A DNA stretch of 64,000 bases, from NCBI GenBank assembly GCA_046462535.1, contig JBKGVF010000018.1, forward strand, positions 1 to 64,000, in the 5' to 3' direction. The DNA is from JAAZCI01 sp046462535. Its GTDB lineage: Bacteria; Pseudomonadota; Gammaproteobacteria; Cardiobacteriales; Wohlfahrtiimonadaceae. The notes under the pieces are model-generated. The model was not told the origin of the DNA. It saw only the letters and a program-made list of their open reading frames with translations, and did not search any database. This document shows positions 25,422 to 34,450 of the stretch, in pieces (within the stretch, counting starts at the first letter, position 1; each line of letters begins with the position of its first letter). The translations under genes and the position numbers were made by a program.

Positions 25422-26243
25422 TTATCGCCATTTAACAGAAAATCCATCGCGATAACGAAAATCTATTCTTATAATCTCATCTTCTCTAGGGGCTATCTGT
25501 ATAGCATAATGATTGATAAATCGTTCAAATCGCTCATCAAACTCTTCAGTACCAAAAAGAAGCAATATACCATTCTCTAATAAAATTGACCATGAGCGCC
25601 GCTCATCGAGCGTTAAGGTATCCACCTTTAAGTTATGGAGCGCCAAGAGCGACTGGACCTTAAAAAGATTCTCAATCAACTCAGTACGATAGACCTCACT
25701 CCCCTCAAGCCGAGGCAGCCTCCCATAAGGGATCTCTTCAGGCTGAAAAATTACCCCCTCTTTATCAATCAGCGCATCCTCATTCCAGATGGCAATAGGA
25801 CGCTCCTCTTCAATAATAACATTCAACTGATCGAACCAAACGCGCTCTACTTTGACATTTTTAATCCATGGCTCCGCCATAATCATGCGCTGATACTCCC
25901 CTACATTAAAGCCCACGAAATTCTCATTTAATGCGGTGGCAGTCAATGAGTCAATCCGCTCCTGTGATAAATATTGAAGCTCTGACCCATCTCGAGTATA
26001 AGTAAGTACCCTTTGAATCGTAAAGACAGGATGGCTCTCAAGCAACTTCCAACCCCAAAAGGGGGAGAAGACTACAATCATCAACCCAAAAAGCAGTGTA
26101 TAAAACCCTAAGCGCCGCATAATATGGCGCATCAACTCTAAAGGATCAACCTTTTTACGCCGAATAGCACCCCGCCCCTTCTGAGGACGCCTCACCCAAG
26201 TAATCTGTCGACTACTCTTTCTATAGTGACGTTTACGTGCCAT
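25422..26243 (-). CDS. ftsQ: Cell division protein FtsQ
   Basis: FtsQ is a bitopic membrane protein linking early and late divisome components through FtsB and FtsL. The 273-residue protein has a basic cytoplasmic N-terminus (about 1-45, rich in Arg and Lys), one membrane segment at about 47-66, a POTRA domain starting VFTIQRVLTY and a FtsQ/DivIB domain. The pattern EPWIKNVKVERVWFDQLNVI is typical. It follows ddl by 16 bases in the canonical order. Sequence identity in this family is low, but position and architecture agree. Confidence 0.94.
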   Translation of the reverse strand: MARKRHYRKSSRQITWVRRPQKGRGAIRRKKVDPLELMRHIMRRLGFYTLLFGLMIVVFSPFWGWKLLESHPVFTIQRVLTYTRDGSELQYLSQERIDSLTATALNENFVGFNVGEYQRMIMAEPWIKNVKVERVWFDQLNVIIEEERPIAIWNEDALIDKEGVIFQPEEIPYGRLPRLEGSEVYRTELIENLFKVQSLLALHNLKVDTLTLDERRSWSILLENGILLLFGTEEFDERFERFINHYAIQIAPREDEIIRIDFRYRDGFSVKWR

Positions 26244-26259
26244 ACCCCTCTATCGACCC

Positions 26260-27204
26260 CTACTCCTTAAATGAGCTCTCTAAAATCAACCAACAGAGTT
26301 CATTAAAGCTCAGCCCTGCTTCTGCAGCCGCCATAGGAACCAGTGAACTTTTTGTCATTCCTGGCACGGTATTAATCTCGAGCAACCAAGGGTTATTCTC
26401 CTCATCGACCACAAAATCAATACGCCCCCAGCCATAGGCACCTAAAGCGTGAAAGGCCTCCTCAGATAACCCTCTAAAGCGAAGCTCATCCCCCTGATCT
26501 AAACCTGAAGGGCAGTAATATCGCGTATCATCTCTAAGATATTTTGCTTCATAATCATAAAATTTAAGATCGGTCTCCATCCGGATAATAGGCAACGCCT
26601 GATTATCTAATATTGCACAGGTATACTCTCCACGCCCTACAATCCATGGTTCTGCAAAGACTGGAGATTGATACCCTCCCGCCGCTTCCCAAGCATCAAA
26701 AAGCTCGGCACTCGTATCCACACGACTCACACCAATACTCGACCCCTCTTCAGCGGGCTTAATTGCGACAGGATAAGGAAGCTTCTCAGATAAAGCCTCC
26801 ACCTCCTCCTTATGGTTAAGGTGGTAAGAGTGAAGCACAGGGATACCTAAAGCCTCCCAAATCTGCTTACTCTTTAGCTTATCCATTCCAACGCTCGACG
26901 CTAAGACTCCACTACCTGTGTAAGGAATCTTAAGGTATTCTAACGCCCCTTGCAGTACACCATCTTCCCCGCCTCGCCCATGGATTGCAATGAAAACTCG
27001 ATCAAAAGACTCAGTAACTAAATAACTTAAGAGATCTACCTTTGCACTATCGACCCCATGCGCATCAATCCCTGACTCTTGCAACGCTTTTAAGATAGCT
27101 GCTCCTGACCAGAGAGAAACCTCCCGCTCTGAAGACTCGCCACCATACACGACCGCAACCTTTCCGAAATCTGCGGCATCAACTACTTTTTTAATGAATT
27201 TCAT
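26260..27204 (-). CDS. ddl: D-alanine-D-alanine ligase
   Basis: Ddl joins two D-alanines with ATP for the peptidoglycan stem peptide. The 314-residue protein is of the DdlB length class, beginning KVAVVYGGESSEREVSLWSG, with the ATP-grasp core YTGSGVLASSVGMDK, the KPAEEGSSIGV lid and the terminal metal-binding motif LLEINTVPGMT. It lies between murC (two bases upstream) and ftsQ, as ddlB does in Escherichia coli; murB does not intervene. Confidence 0.95.
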   Translation of the reverse strand: MKFIKKVVDAADFGKVAVVYGGESSEREVSLWSGAAILKALQESGIDAHGVDSAKVDLLSYLVTESFDRVFIAIHGRGGEDGVLQGALEYLKIPYTGSGVLASSVGMDKLKSKQIWEALGIPVLHSYHLNHKEEVEALSEKLPYPVAIKPAEEGSSIGVSRVDTSAELFDAWEAAGGYQSPVFAEPWIVGRGEYTCAILDNQALPIIRMETDLKFYDYEAKYLRDDTRYYCPSGLDQGDELRFRGLSEEAFHALGAYGWGRIDFVVDEENNPWLLEINTVPGMTKSSLVPMAAAEAGLSFNELCWLILESSFKE

Positions 27205-27206
27205 CT

Positions 27207-28625
27207 CTATAACGCCCCTCTTTTGTGGAAGCTCTCCGCTACCGACCCAATATTTCCTGCACCCATCATAACAATTAAGTCCCCATCTCTAGCGATCTTT
27301 TGGTAAGCAGGCCGAATCTCATCAATCCCCCCTACCTCTATGGGAACAGAACCTCCAGCTCGCTCTATTGCCTGCACTAAAGCACCAGTAGAGATTCCTT
27401 GAATAGGTTCTTCACGCACTGAGTAGATCTCAGTGATAATAAGATGCTCAATCTCACCTAGCACCTCCACAAACTCATCAAAAAGCTCAGCTGTCCGCGA
27501 ATAGCGATGGGGTTGGAAGGCAACCACAATACGTTTATTAGGGTATGCTGTCGTTAACGCATCATAGACAGAGCGGATCTCTGTAGGATGATGACCATAA
27601 TCCTCCATAACCATCACTTCTCCCCCCCCCTTCAGTGGTACCGAAGGGTGAAGCTGGAAACGTCGCCCAATCCCTTTAAAGCGACGCAATGCACGCCGAA
27701 TTGCCGGTTGAGAAACCCCTAAATCATGCGCAATAGCAATCGCCGCAATACTATTTAATACACTATGTTTACCTGGCAGTGAAACAACAAATTCACTGAT
27801 ACCGCTCGGCATCTTTACTTCAAATTTTGTCTGCATCCCTCGCGACTCATACCGTAGCAGCTGAAAATCAGCTCCCTCCCGCTCACCATAGGTATAGATA
27901 GGACGATGTATTCTCGGAATAAGGTTACGCACCTCCTCATCATCAATACAGAGCACTACTAATCCGTAAAATGGTAGATGATGCAGAAAATCAACAAACG
28001 TTTTTCTTAACTTTTCAAAATCATCATCATAGGTGCTCATATGATCTTTATCGATATTGGTGATGATTGCTGACATAGGATTAAGATGGAGAAACGAAGC
28101 ATCTGACTCATCAGCCTCCGCAACAAGATATTCACCTAACCCGAGTCGAGCATTAACATTTGAGCTATTGAGCCGCCCACCAATTATATAGGTGGGATCT
28201 AATCCCCCTTCTGCCAAGATGCTTGCTAACAGACTTGTCGTTGTTGTCTTCCCATGAGTTCCCGCAACAGCAATTCCATGACGAAAACGCATCAGCTCCC
28301 CGAGCATTAGGGCACGGGGCACAATGGGAATCTGCAGACGTCTTGCCTCAACAACCTCAGGATTATCCTCCTTTACTGCCGTAGAGGTAACAATAACGTC
28401 GGCATCATTAACATGCTCTTTAGCATGTCCGATCCAAACTAAGGCACCTAGATTAATTAACCGATCTATAACGGGTGATGGGGCGATATCCGATCCTGTC
28501 ACATCATATCCTAAGTTCAAAAAGACCTCAGCGATACCACACATTCCTGATCCACCAATACCGACAAAGTGTATGCGATTAATGCGTCTCATCTGATAAG
28601 GGGATAACTCTAATTTTTGGCTCAT
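27207..28625 (-). CDS. murC: UDP-N-acetylmuramate-L-alanine ligase
   Basis: MurC adds the first amino acid of the peptidoglycan stem. The 472-residue Mur ligase shows the N-terminal UDP-binding FVGIGGSGMCGIAEV, the ATP loop GTHGKTTTTSLLA, the central EADESDASFL and the C-terminal DYGHHPTEI typical of MurC. Start and murG stop overlap by four bases (ATGA), so the pair is translationally coupled. Confidence 0.97.
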   Translation of the reverse strand: MSQKLELSPYQMRRINRIHFVGIGGSGMCGIAEVFLNLGYDVTGSDIAPSPVIDRLINLGALVWIGHAKEHVNDADVIVTSTAVKEDNPEVVEARRLQIPIVPRALMLGELMRFRHGIAVAGTHGKTTTTSLLASILAEGGLDPTYIIGGRLNSSNVNARLGLGEYLVAEADESDASFLHLNPMSAIITNIDKDHMSTYDDDFEKLRKTFVDFLHHLPFYGLVVLCIDDEEVRNLIPRIHRPIYTYGEREGADFQLLRYESRGMQTKFEVKMPSGISEFVVSLPGKHSVLNSIAAIAIAHDLGVSQPAIRRALRRFKGIGRRFQLHPSVPLKGGGEVMVMEDYGHHPTEIRSVYDALTTAYPNKRIVVAFQPHRYSRTAELFDEFVEVLGEIEHLIITEIYSVREEPIQGISTGALVQAIERAGGSVPIEVGGIDEIRPAYQKIARDGDLIVMMGAGNIGSVAESFHKRGAL

Positions 28626-29701
28626 TCTTCTATAATCCTCTCTACTGCCGATACAATCTCTTCTGTTGTTGTTTTATGGGCTAAAGAGGCTGCTCGCTCT
28701 GCCATCTCCACAAGCTCCTCACGCCTTAATGATTCGATTAATTGAGCAAGTTTAGCTGAAGTTAGCTCCCGCTCTTGATAAGAGTAGGCCGCCCTCCCCT
28801 TCACCAATCCTGCAGCATTAGCAGTTTGATGATCATCCACTGCGTAGGGGAAGGGAATCAGAAGGCTGGCAACTCCCACCGCCATCAGCTCAGAGACTGT
28901 CAATGCACCTGCTCTACAGATAACTAAATCCGCCCATGCATAAGCCTCAGCCATCTCATCGATAAAAGGGGTTAACCGATAAGGCATAAGCCCCACCTCT
29001 CGCCAAAGCTGCTCACTCTCCCGATAGAGAGCCCCGCCTGTCTGATGCCAAAGATGGATGGGACGCTGCAACTGCATCGCCGCCTCAACAATCAGCTGAT
29101 TTAAGCGTCTCGCGCCTTGTGAGCCCCCTACAACTAAAATACGTAGAGGCTCATCCCGCCGCGCAGCATAGCGCTCTCGGCTACTTGGAAAATGAAAAAA
29201 CTTATCACGCACTGGATTGCCCACCACCTCAGCATTAGGCAATGTCTCTGGAAATGCACTAAACTGAAGACAGCTAACCTTTGCTAAAAGTCGATTACTC
29301 AAACCCGCCACCGCATTCTGCTCATGAATCACCAATGGAATCCTTAAAAGTGCAGCAGCAATTCCTCCAGGCGCAGACGCAAAGCCACCAAAGCCAATAA
29401 CCACTTCAGGCTTACTCTGACGCAAATATCGATACGCATAAGCGACGGCCTTAAAGAGACGAAAAGGGAGTGTAATCCATCCTAATACCCCTTTACCCCG
29501 CAAACCACGAATCGGTAATGCATAGAGTGGAATATTAGCTTTAGGAACTAACTCTTGCTCTAAACCATGTGCCCCAAGCCAGGAGACTCGATAGCCTCTA
29601 TGCTGAAATGCCTCAGCTATCGCAAGGCCAGGGAAGATATGCCCACCTGTGCCACCGGCCATAATTGTGACGCTGCGTGACTCTCTATTATCACTACTCA
29701 T
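28622..29701 (-). CDS. murG: Lipid II synthase MurG
   Basis: MurG transfers GlcNAc from UDP-GlcNAc to lipid I at the inner face of the membrane, giving lipid II. The 359-residue GT-B enzyme begins with the G-loop AGGTGGHIFPGLAIAEAF, has HEQNAVAG in the N-terminal domain, the second G-loop VVGGSQGARRLN and the donor-binding CRAGALTVSELMAVG. It overlaps ftsW by eight bases upstream and murC by four downstream. Confidence 0.97.
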   Translation of the reverse strand: MSSDNRESRSVTIMAGGTGGHIFPGLAIAEAFQHRGYRVSWLGAHGLEQELVPKANIPLYALPIRGLRGKGVLGWITLPFRLFKAVAYAYRYLRQSKPEVVIGFGGFASAPGGIAAALLRIPLVIHEQNAVAGLSNRLLAKVSCLQFSAFPETLPNAEVVGNPVRDKFFHFPSSRERYAARRDEPLRILVVGGSQGARRLNQLIVEAAMQLQRPIHLWHQTGGALYRESEQLWREVGLMPYRLTPFIDEMAEAYAWADLVICRAGALTVSELMAVGVASLLIPFPYAVDDHQTANAAGLVKGRAAYSYQERELTSAKLAQLIESLRREELVEMAERAASLAHKTTTEEIVSAVERIIEE

Positions 29702-30977
29702 TCTCTACCCCTGCTGCTAAATAGCGCTGTGCTTCCTCTTCTGCACGTCGTCGCTCCTCTTCATACCGCTTTGCAAGATAAGACTCCCTCTCTTTAGCTT
29801 TCTGCTGCTCTTTATGATATTGCTCAAGCAACTCAAAATAACGATTCTTTGCATCAATATCGACCCGGAAAAGGATAGCTAACGCCACTAGCATCGTAAT
29901 AATACTTGATCCACCATAACTAATCAGCGGAAGCGTTAACCCTTTAGTGGGTAATAACCCCATAGTAACCGCCATATGAATAAAGGCTTGTGCACCAAAC
30001 CACAATCCGATTCCGTAAGCTAAATAAGCGCCAAACCGTATCTTCATCTCTTCTGCTAATGCGCCAATTCGAAATGCTCGCAACACGAAGATCGTAAAGA
30101 GTGCGATTAAAATTACCACCCCAAAAAAACCAAACTCTTCTGCATAGATTGAGAAGATAAAATCAGTATGGGCTTCAGGAAGATAGCCCAATTTTTGGAT
30201 ACTCTCACCTAAACCAGCTCCACCTAATTTCCCATTCCCAATCGCCATCAAGGAGTTGGTTAACTGATACCCCTGATTAAAAGGGTCATCCCACGGATAA
30301 CGAAAGAACATCAATCGTGTCACTCGGTAAGGGGAGCTAAAGAGTAGAATAACCATAATTATTATCGTTAGTAATAACATCCCTAAAAACCGATAGAGAC
30401 AGACTCCAGCAAGAAAGATCATTCCCAGCCCAATACTAAAGATAATCACTGTAGAACCAAAGTCTGGCTCTAGCAGTAACATAGCGCCTATAAACCCTAG
30501 TACAAAGAGGGGCGCTACCATGGCAAATGTAGAACTTTTTAATGCTTGATTATGGCGATGTAGATAACCTGCAATATAGATCAGTGATAATAGCTTAGCT
30601 AACTCAGCTGGTTGTAGATTGACAGGGCCGATCGGAATCCAGCGCATCGCACCATTCACCTCTCGCCCAATACCAGGAATTAATACCAATACCAGTAGTA
30701 GAAAAGTAAAGAAGATCAAATGGGGTGTAATACGATACCACCGCTCAAGAGAGATCTTATATGCAAAATAGGCAATAATAAGGCCAACACCAATAAAGGC
30801 CCCCTGCCGTAAGGCATAATGGTAGATTGGCACTCCATACTGATCAGCAGTGTAAAGTGAGGCAGAGGTCACCATCAAAAGACTTAATGATAGAAAAATA
30901 ACCGAGATTAAGCTTAGCCACGAATCGGGCATCACTCTGTAATGTTCTGTAAAGCTGTTATCCAAGATAGTCTCCAA
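29694..30977 (-). CDS. ftsW: Peptidoglycan glycosyltransferase FtsW, with long charged C-terminal tail
   Basis: FtsW is the SEDS-family polymerase of septal peptidoglycan. The 427-residue protein has about ten membrane helices, the catalytic-loop region PDFGSTVIIF, EAHTDFIFSIYAEEFGF and the terminal PLISYGGSSI. From about residue 372 it continues in a 55-residue hydrophilic tail rich in Lys, Glu and Arg (KAKERESYLAKRYEEERRRA) that is predicted to be helical or coiled coil, longer than the usual FtsW tail. It follows murD after 77 bases that hold a hairpin and a likely promoter. Confidence 0.95.
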   Translation of the reverse strand: METILDNSFTEHYRVMPDSWLSLISVIFLSLSLLMVTSASLYTADQYGVPIYHYALRQGAFIGVGLIIAYFAYKISLERWYRITPHLIFFTFLLLVLVLIPGIGREVNGAMRWIPIGPVNLQPAELAKLLSLIYIAGYLHRHNQALKSSTFAMVAPLFVLGFIGAMLLLEPDFGSTVIIFSIGLGMIFLAGVCLYRFLGMLLLTIIIMVILLFSSPYRVTRLMFFRYPWDDPFNQGYQLTNSLMAIGNGKLGGAGLGESIQKLGYLPEAHTDFIFSIYAEEFGFFGVVILIALFTIFVLRAFRIGALAEEMKIRFGAYLAYGIGLWFGAQAFIHMAVTMGLLPTKGLTLPLISYGGSSIITMLVALAILFRVDIDAKNRYFELLEQYHKEQQKAKERESYLAKRYEEERRRAEEEAQRYLAAGVENE

Positions 30978-31000
30978 AAGAGAGATGCAAAACAGGGTAA

Positions 31001-31030
31001 ATTATACACTATCTCAAGGGGGAGCACCAA
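31001..31030 (-). promoter_or_regulatory. Internal promoter before ftsW
   Basis: Minus-strand TATAAT (31001-31006) is preceded at 18 bases by TTGGTG (31025-31030), in the only sizeable gap (77 bases) between murD and ftsW. The -35 overlaps a 6-bp hairpin (31024-31039). Confidence 0.45.
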
Positions 31031-31054
31031 AGGTGGTGCCATCTTTCTTCCTTA

Positions 31055-32416
31055 TTAGTTATGTAAATTAGCCTCAACTAAAGCAACAAAATGATCCCCT
31101 CTTGCCTCAAAACTCCGATATTGATCGAAGCTTGCACATGCTGGAGAGAAGAGAACAATCTCCCCTGATTCTGCTCTCCTTCTTAAAAAAGTGATCGCCC
31201 TCTCTAATTCCACCATCTCATAGCGGGGTATCTGCGCTGGCAAAGCATTAAGAATCTCCGAATAGTCAGAGCCAATAAGCACTACTCCCACAATCGAGTC
31301 ATCGAGGTAAGGAGCTAACTCCGTAAAGTCCTGCCCCTTGGTTACCCCACCTAAAATTAACCATTTACGCCCTGGAAACCCCTTAATAGCCGCAGCAGTA
31401 GAGGCAATATTGGTTGCTTTTGAATCATTGATATATTTCACACCATCGATGGTTTTAACATAGTAGGAGCGATGTGCTAACGGCTGATAAGCGGCTATCC
31501 CCTCCTCAATGGCCTCTTTGGTGATGCCATAGGTATCGGCTATCGCAACTGCCGCAATAATGTTAAGTAAATTATGTAATCCTGAAAGACGACTCTCTGC
31601 ATATGAGCAGAGAGGAATCCCCCCTTTTAAGATAAGCTCTCTTTCAAGATCAGCAGAGTAGTGAGATCGCCCCCCCTCATCCGATAATGAAAATCGCCCC
31701 ATACTCCCATCATCACCAATTCCTTCAGCCGCTACAATCTCCTGCAGCTCTGCGCCGATAACGCAACGATGGCTCATTGAGAGCAGTGAACATTTCGTAG
31801 CAATATATTCGCCGTACCCCTCATAACGATCAAGATGATCGGGGGAGAGGTTGAGTAATACCCCAACATCAGGGGTTAAATATTTTGTAGTCTCTAATTG
31901 AAAACTAGAGAGCTCTAATAGATAGAGTGGGTGGGCCACTCCATCAGCTTCTGCCTGAAGCCATAAATTAAGTGCAGGCTCACCTAAGTTACCCCCCATA
32001 TAGAGAGGTAATTTCGCCGCTCTACAGATTGCTCCTAAGAGGGTGGTTACAGTGCTTTTACCATTTGTTCCTGTTATCGCAATTAATGAGCCTGTCGCTA
32101 ATCGAGCAAAGAGCTCAATATCACCACCAACCGCATCAGATGGAAGTGCATGGTAATAGCGTGCTAATAGTGGCTCTTTAATTGAGACGCCTGGACTTAC
32201 CCAGAGATAGTCTGTTTCCGCAAGCAGCTCTTCAGAGAAACCTCCTGTCGCTATCTTACTGCAATAGTGGGCAATCGCATCATAGTTAGGAGGGGTCTCT
32301 CGACTATCCATCGCCCAAATATTTTTAACCCCAATCTGATGGAGTACTTTAACCATCGACAAGCCTGTTGCCCCAAAACCAACAACAAGATGATTCTTCT
32401 CTCGCTGCAGCATCAC
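31055..32416 (-). CDS. murD: UDP-N-acetylmuramoyl-L-alanine-D-glutamate ligase
   Basis: MurD adds D-glutamate to the peptidoglycan precursor. The 453-residue Mur ligase starts VVGFGATGLSMVKVL, with the ATP loop GTNGKSTVTTLLG, the lysine-bearing ELSSFQLE segment, central HLDRY and NIIAAVAIA, and terminal GQDF and LFSPACASFDQY. It is the first gene of this section of the division cluster. GGGGAGAG precedes the ATG. Upstream is hpf, not mraY, so the classical mraZ-to-mraY half lies elsewhere. Confidence 0.97.
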   Translation of the reverse strand: MMLQREKNHLVVGFGATGLSMVKVLHQIGVKNIWAMDSRETPPNYDAIAHYCSKIATGGFSEELLAETDYLWVSPGVSIKEPLLARYYHALPSDAVGGDIELFARLATGSLIAITGTNGKSTVTTLLGAICRAAKLPLYMGGNLGEPALNLWLQAEADGVAHPLYLLELSSFQLETTKYLTPDVGVLLNLSPDHLDRYEGYGEYIATKCSLLSMSHRCVIGAELQEIVAAEGIGDDGSMGRFSLSDEGGRSHYSADLERELILKGGIPLCSYAESRLSGLHNLLNIIAAVAIADTYGITKEAIEEGIAAYQPLAHRSYYVKTIDGVKYINDSKATNIASTAAAIKGFPGRKWLILGGVTKGQDFTELAPYLDDSIVGVVLIGSDYSEILNALPAQIPRYEMVELERAITFLRRRAESGEIVLFSPACASFDQYRSFEARGDHFVALVEANLHN

Positions 32417-32522
32417 TCTCCCCTCTATTTACGTCAACCACTTCTACTACATAGAGTATGGTGCCGTTAAAAATATGTTGAAAATAGGATAATTTTAAAG
32501 AAGGATACCGAATCTCCCTTCA

Positions 32523-32550
32523 TAAAAAAAGCTCCGTTAAAGAACGGAGC
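32523..32550 (-). terminator. Terminator after hpf
   Basis: An 8-bp perfect stem (arms 32531-32538 and 32543-32550) with a four-base loop is followed on the minus strand by TTTTTTT. Confidence 0.87.
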
Positions 32551-32590
32551 CCCCTCTCTTCTCTAACTAAGAGATTAATCAATAAACACT

Positions 32591-32932
32591 CTACTCATCG
32601 CTCTCTTCTACAAATTCACTTGCTTTATCCCCTGAGCGACGGTGGGCATCTAACGCCTTCTCTTTGCTCTTTCTTAAGATACGTTCAACCTTAGCAGCAA
32701 GATCATTGATAGAGGCGTAAAGATCTTCAGTCGTTGTAGAAGCGTGAACATCTTTTCCATTAGGAATATGGAGCGTCACTTCTGCTGTCTGGCGCTTATT
32801 CTCTGTTGAGAGCACAACATGCATCTTAGTTATATGACTGCTGTGACGCTCAATTTTTGAGAACTTCTCTTTAACATGCTCCCGAAGGGCATCCGTTAAA
32901 TCGATTCCATGACCCGTTAAATTGATATTCAT
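32591..32932 (-). CDS. hpf: Ribosome hibernation promoting factor, short form
   Basis: HPF binds the 30S decoding site and promotes inactive 100S dimers in stationary phase. The 113-residue protein is the single-domain short form: MNINLTGHGIDLTDALREHV, then the beta strand KMHVVLSTENKRQTAEVTLH and the helix DLYASINDLAAKVERIL. A tail rich in Glu, Ser and Asp extends about 15 residues beyond the domain. It is monocistronic with AAGGAGAAG before the ATG and its own terminator. In many proteobacteria hpf follows rpoN, which is not present here. RaiA/YfiA is the alternative name for the paralogue. Confidence 0.93.
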   Translation of the reverse strand: MNINLTGHGIDLTDALREHVKEKFSKIERHSSHITKMHVVLSTENKRQTAEVTLHIPNGKDVHASTTTEDLYASINDLAAKVERILRKSKEKALDAHRRSGDKASEFVEESDE

Positions 32933-33046
32933 ACTCTTCTCCTTACGCTGGTTTAATCGGGATAAGTGCCAGTAAGAGCACTCAACTTCAATTTAGCACA
33001 TCTTGATATAATTTAAAGTGATAAGATCATATATCTTCATCTACCA

Positions 33047-33862
33047 CTATGACGCTGGTTGACACTGGGGACAAAAAAAGGTTGCCCTCTGGGCAATCAG
33101 AGTGCGTACAATCGCCCCCTTACAGTGATAGCAAGGCTCCCCTTCTCGCCCATAAACAGAGAGCTTCTGTGCAAAATAGCCCGGCTGCCCTTCCGGATTA
33201 GTGAAATCTTTTAGAGTAGTTCCCCCTTGCTCAATCGCCTGCCGTAAAATCTTTTTAATGGCTGCAACTAACTTCGATACCTCTTTTTGAGTAAGGCTCA
33301 TAGCAGTCCGCTCAGGATGAATTCCCACAGAAAATAACGCCTCATTGGCATAGATATTACCTACCCCTACCACCAAGGCTTGATCCATTAAAGCCCCTTT
33401 AATCGCACGTCGTCGACTCGACAATACCCTATATAGATAATCGCTATTAAAGCCCTCTGAGAGTGGCTCTGGCGCTAAGTGATGAAACTCTTTTGGCTCC
33501 ACCGCTAATGGATAGAATTTAATAAATCCAAAGCGACGGGGATCATTATAAAAAAGTGCTAAACCACCCTCTAATCGAATGATGACATGATCATGTTTTC
33601 GGGGTATATAATCACTCTGTAAGATATGGAGCACACCACTCATCCCTAAATGGATTAAGATCTGTCCTCGATTGGTAATGATTAGAAGATATTTAGCCCG
33701 TCGCTCCACCTGCTCAATTTTAGCGCCCCTTAGCTTTTTCAGCTCTAATGGTAGCGGGTAACGGAGCGTAGCACGACGATATTCAACCTCCACAATCGTT
33801 CGCTTAAGAATATGGGGCTCAATCCCCCGACGCATCGTCTCAACTTCTGGTAATTCTGGCAT
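33047..33862 (-). CDS. mutM: Formamidopyrimidine-DNA glycosylase
   Basis: MutM (Fpg) removes 8-oxoguanine and formamidopyrimidines from DNA by combined glycosylase and AP lyase action. The 271-residue protein starts PELPEVETMRRG, where the proline after Met is the Schiff-base nucleophile and the next Glu is catalytic. The H2TH helix motif contains VGVGNIYANEALF, and the C-terminal zinc finger has CYHC and CPQC pairs. It is transcribed leftward, divergent from the DUF2069 gene. Confidence 0.96.
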   Translation of the reverse strand: MPELPEVETMRRGIEPHILKRTIVEVEYRRATLRYPLPLELKKLRGAKIEQVERRAKYLLIITNRGQILIHLGMSGVLHILQSDYIPRKHDHVIIRLEGGLALFYNDPRRFGFIKFYPLAVEPKEFHHLAPEPLSEGFNSDYLYRVLSSRRRAIKGALMDQALVVGVGNIYANEALFSVGIHPERTAMSLTQKEVSKLVAAIKKILRQAIEQGGTTLKDFTNPEGQPGYFAQKLSVYGREGEPCYHCKGAIVRTLIAQRATFFCPQCQPAS

Positions 33863-33941
33863 CTATCTCTCCCTTCATTCATCTAATCCCTCTAATACCC
33901 CTCTACTTTAGTCTCCTATACTGAATATGGTAAACTCCCTC

Positions 33942-33971
33942 TTACCGATCAATCCCCATACTTTTTATAAT
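33942..33971 (+). promoter_or_regulatory. Possible promoter of the DUF2069 gene
   Basis: A perfect TATAAT (33966-33971) is preceded at 18 bases by a weak TTACCG (33942-33947), 30 bases before the ATG of the DUF2069 gene. Confidence 0.45.
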
Positions 33972-34000
33972 GCATAATCCCTAATTGAGAGGAGCTAATC

Positions 34001-34450
34001 ATGAAAAAGAGAGAGAAGCAACGCAGTGAGTGCCCTAAAACCATAGAGGAGATTCGGAATCCTCATCCTATTGTTCCCATTGCACGATTAACAACCCTCT
34101 TCTCATATGCTGGACTCTTCCTATTTCTTATCTATGGTATTGTCACCCGCACCTTCTACCCCGATCAACCAGAGCTTATTCTTCTCTTAGCGCTGATCAC
34201 TCCGCTCCTCTTCCCTCTCCGAGGTCTACTGCAAGCTAAGCGATATACCCATGCTTGGGCAAGTTTTCTCTTCCTCTTCTACTATATTGTTGCTACAGAT
34301 ATATGGGTCCGTGGAGCAATCCCCGCTGCTAGTGTAATCTTTCTGTTAACTACAGGCCTCTTTTTAGGGGCGGCCCTCTATGCTCGATTTAGTCCGCTCC
34401 CTTTTCATGGTTTTGATTCGGATCGAGAAGGGAAGCATCACCAAGAGTAG
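34001..34450 (+). CDS. DUF2069 family membrane protein
   Basis: The 149-residue protein has four hydrophobic segments (about 27-47, 57-70, 80-100, 107-127). The pattern ARLTTLFSYAGLFLFLIYGI and the later WASFLFLFYYIVATDIW match DUF2069, a small proteobacterial inner-membrane family without known function. A GAGAGGAG ribosome site precedes the ATG. Its last 87 bases overlap the 3' end of lnt on the opposite strand, so the two transcripts are complementary there. No functional claim is made. Confidence 0.87.
   Translation: MKKREKQRSECPKTIEEIRNPHPIVPIARLTTLFSYAGLFLFLIYGIVTRTFYPDQPELILLLALITPLLFPLRGLLQAKRYTHAWASFLFLFYYIVATDIWVRGAIPAASVIFLLTTGLFLGAALYARFSPLPFHGFDSDREGKHHQE

Noticed and set aside
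32933..33046. Possible sigma-54 promoter before hpf
   Set aside because: A TGGCAC is present on the minus strand but no TTGCA at the required distance follows it.
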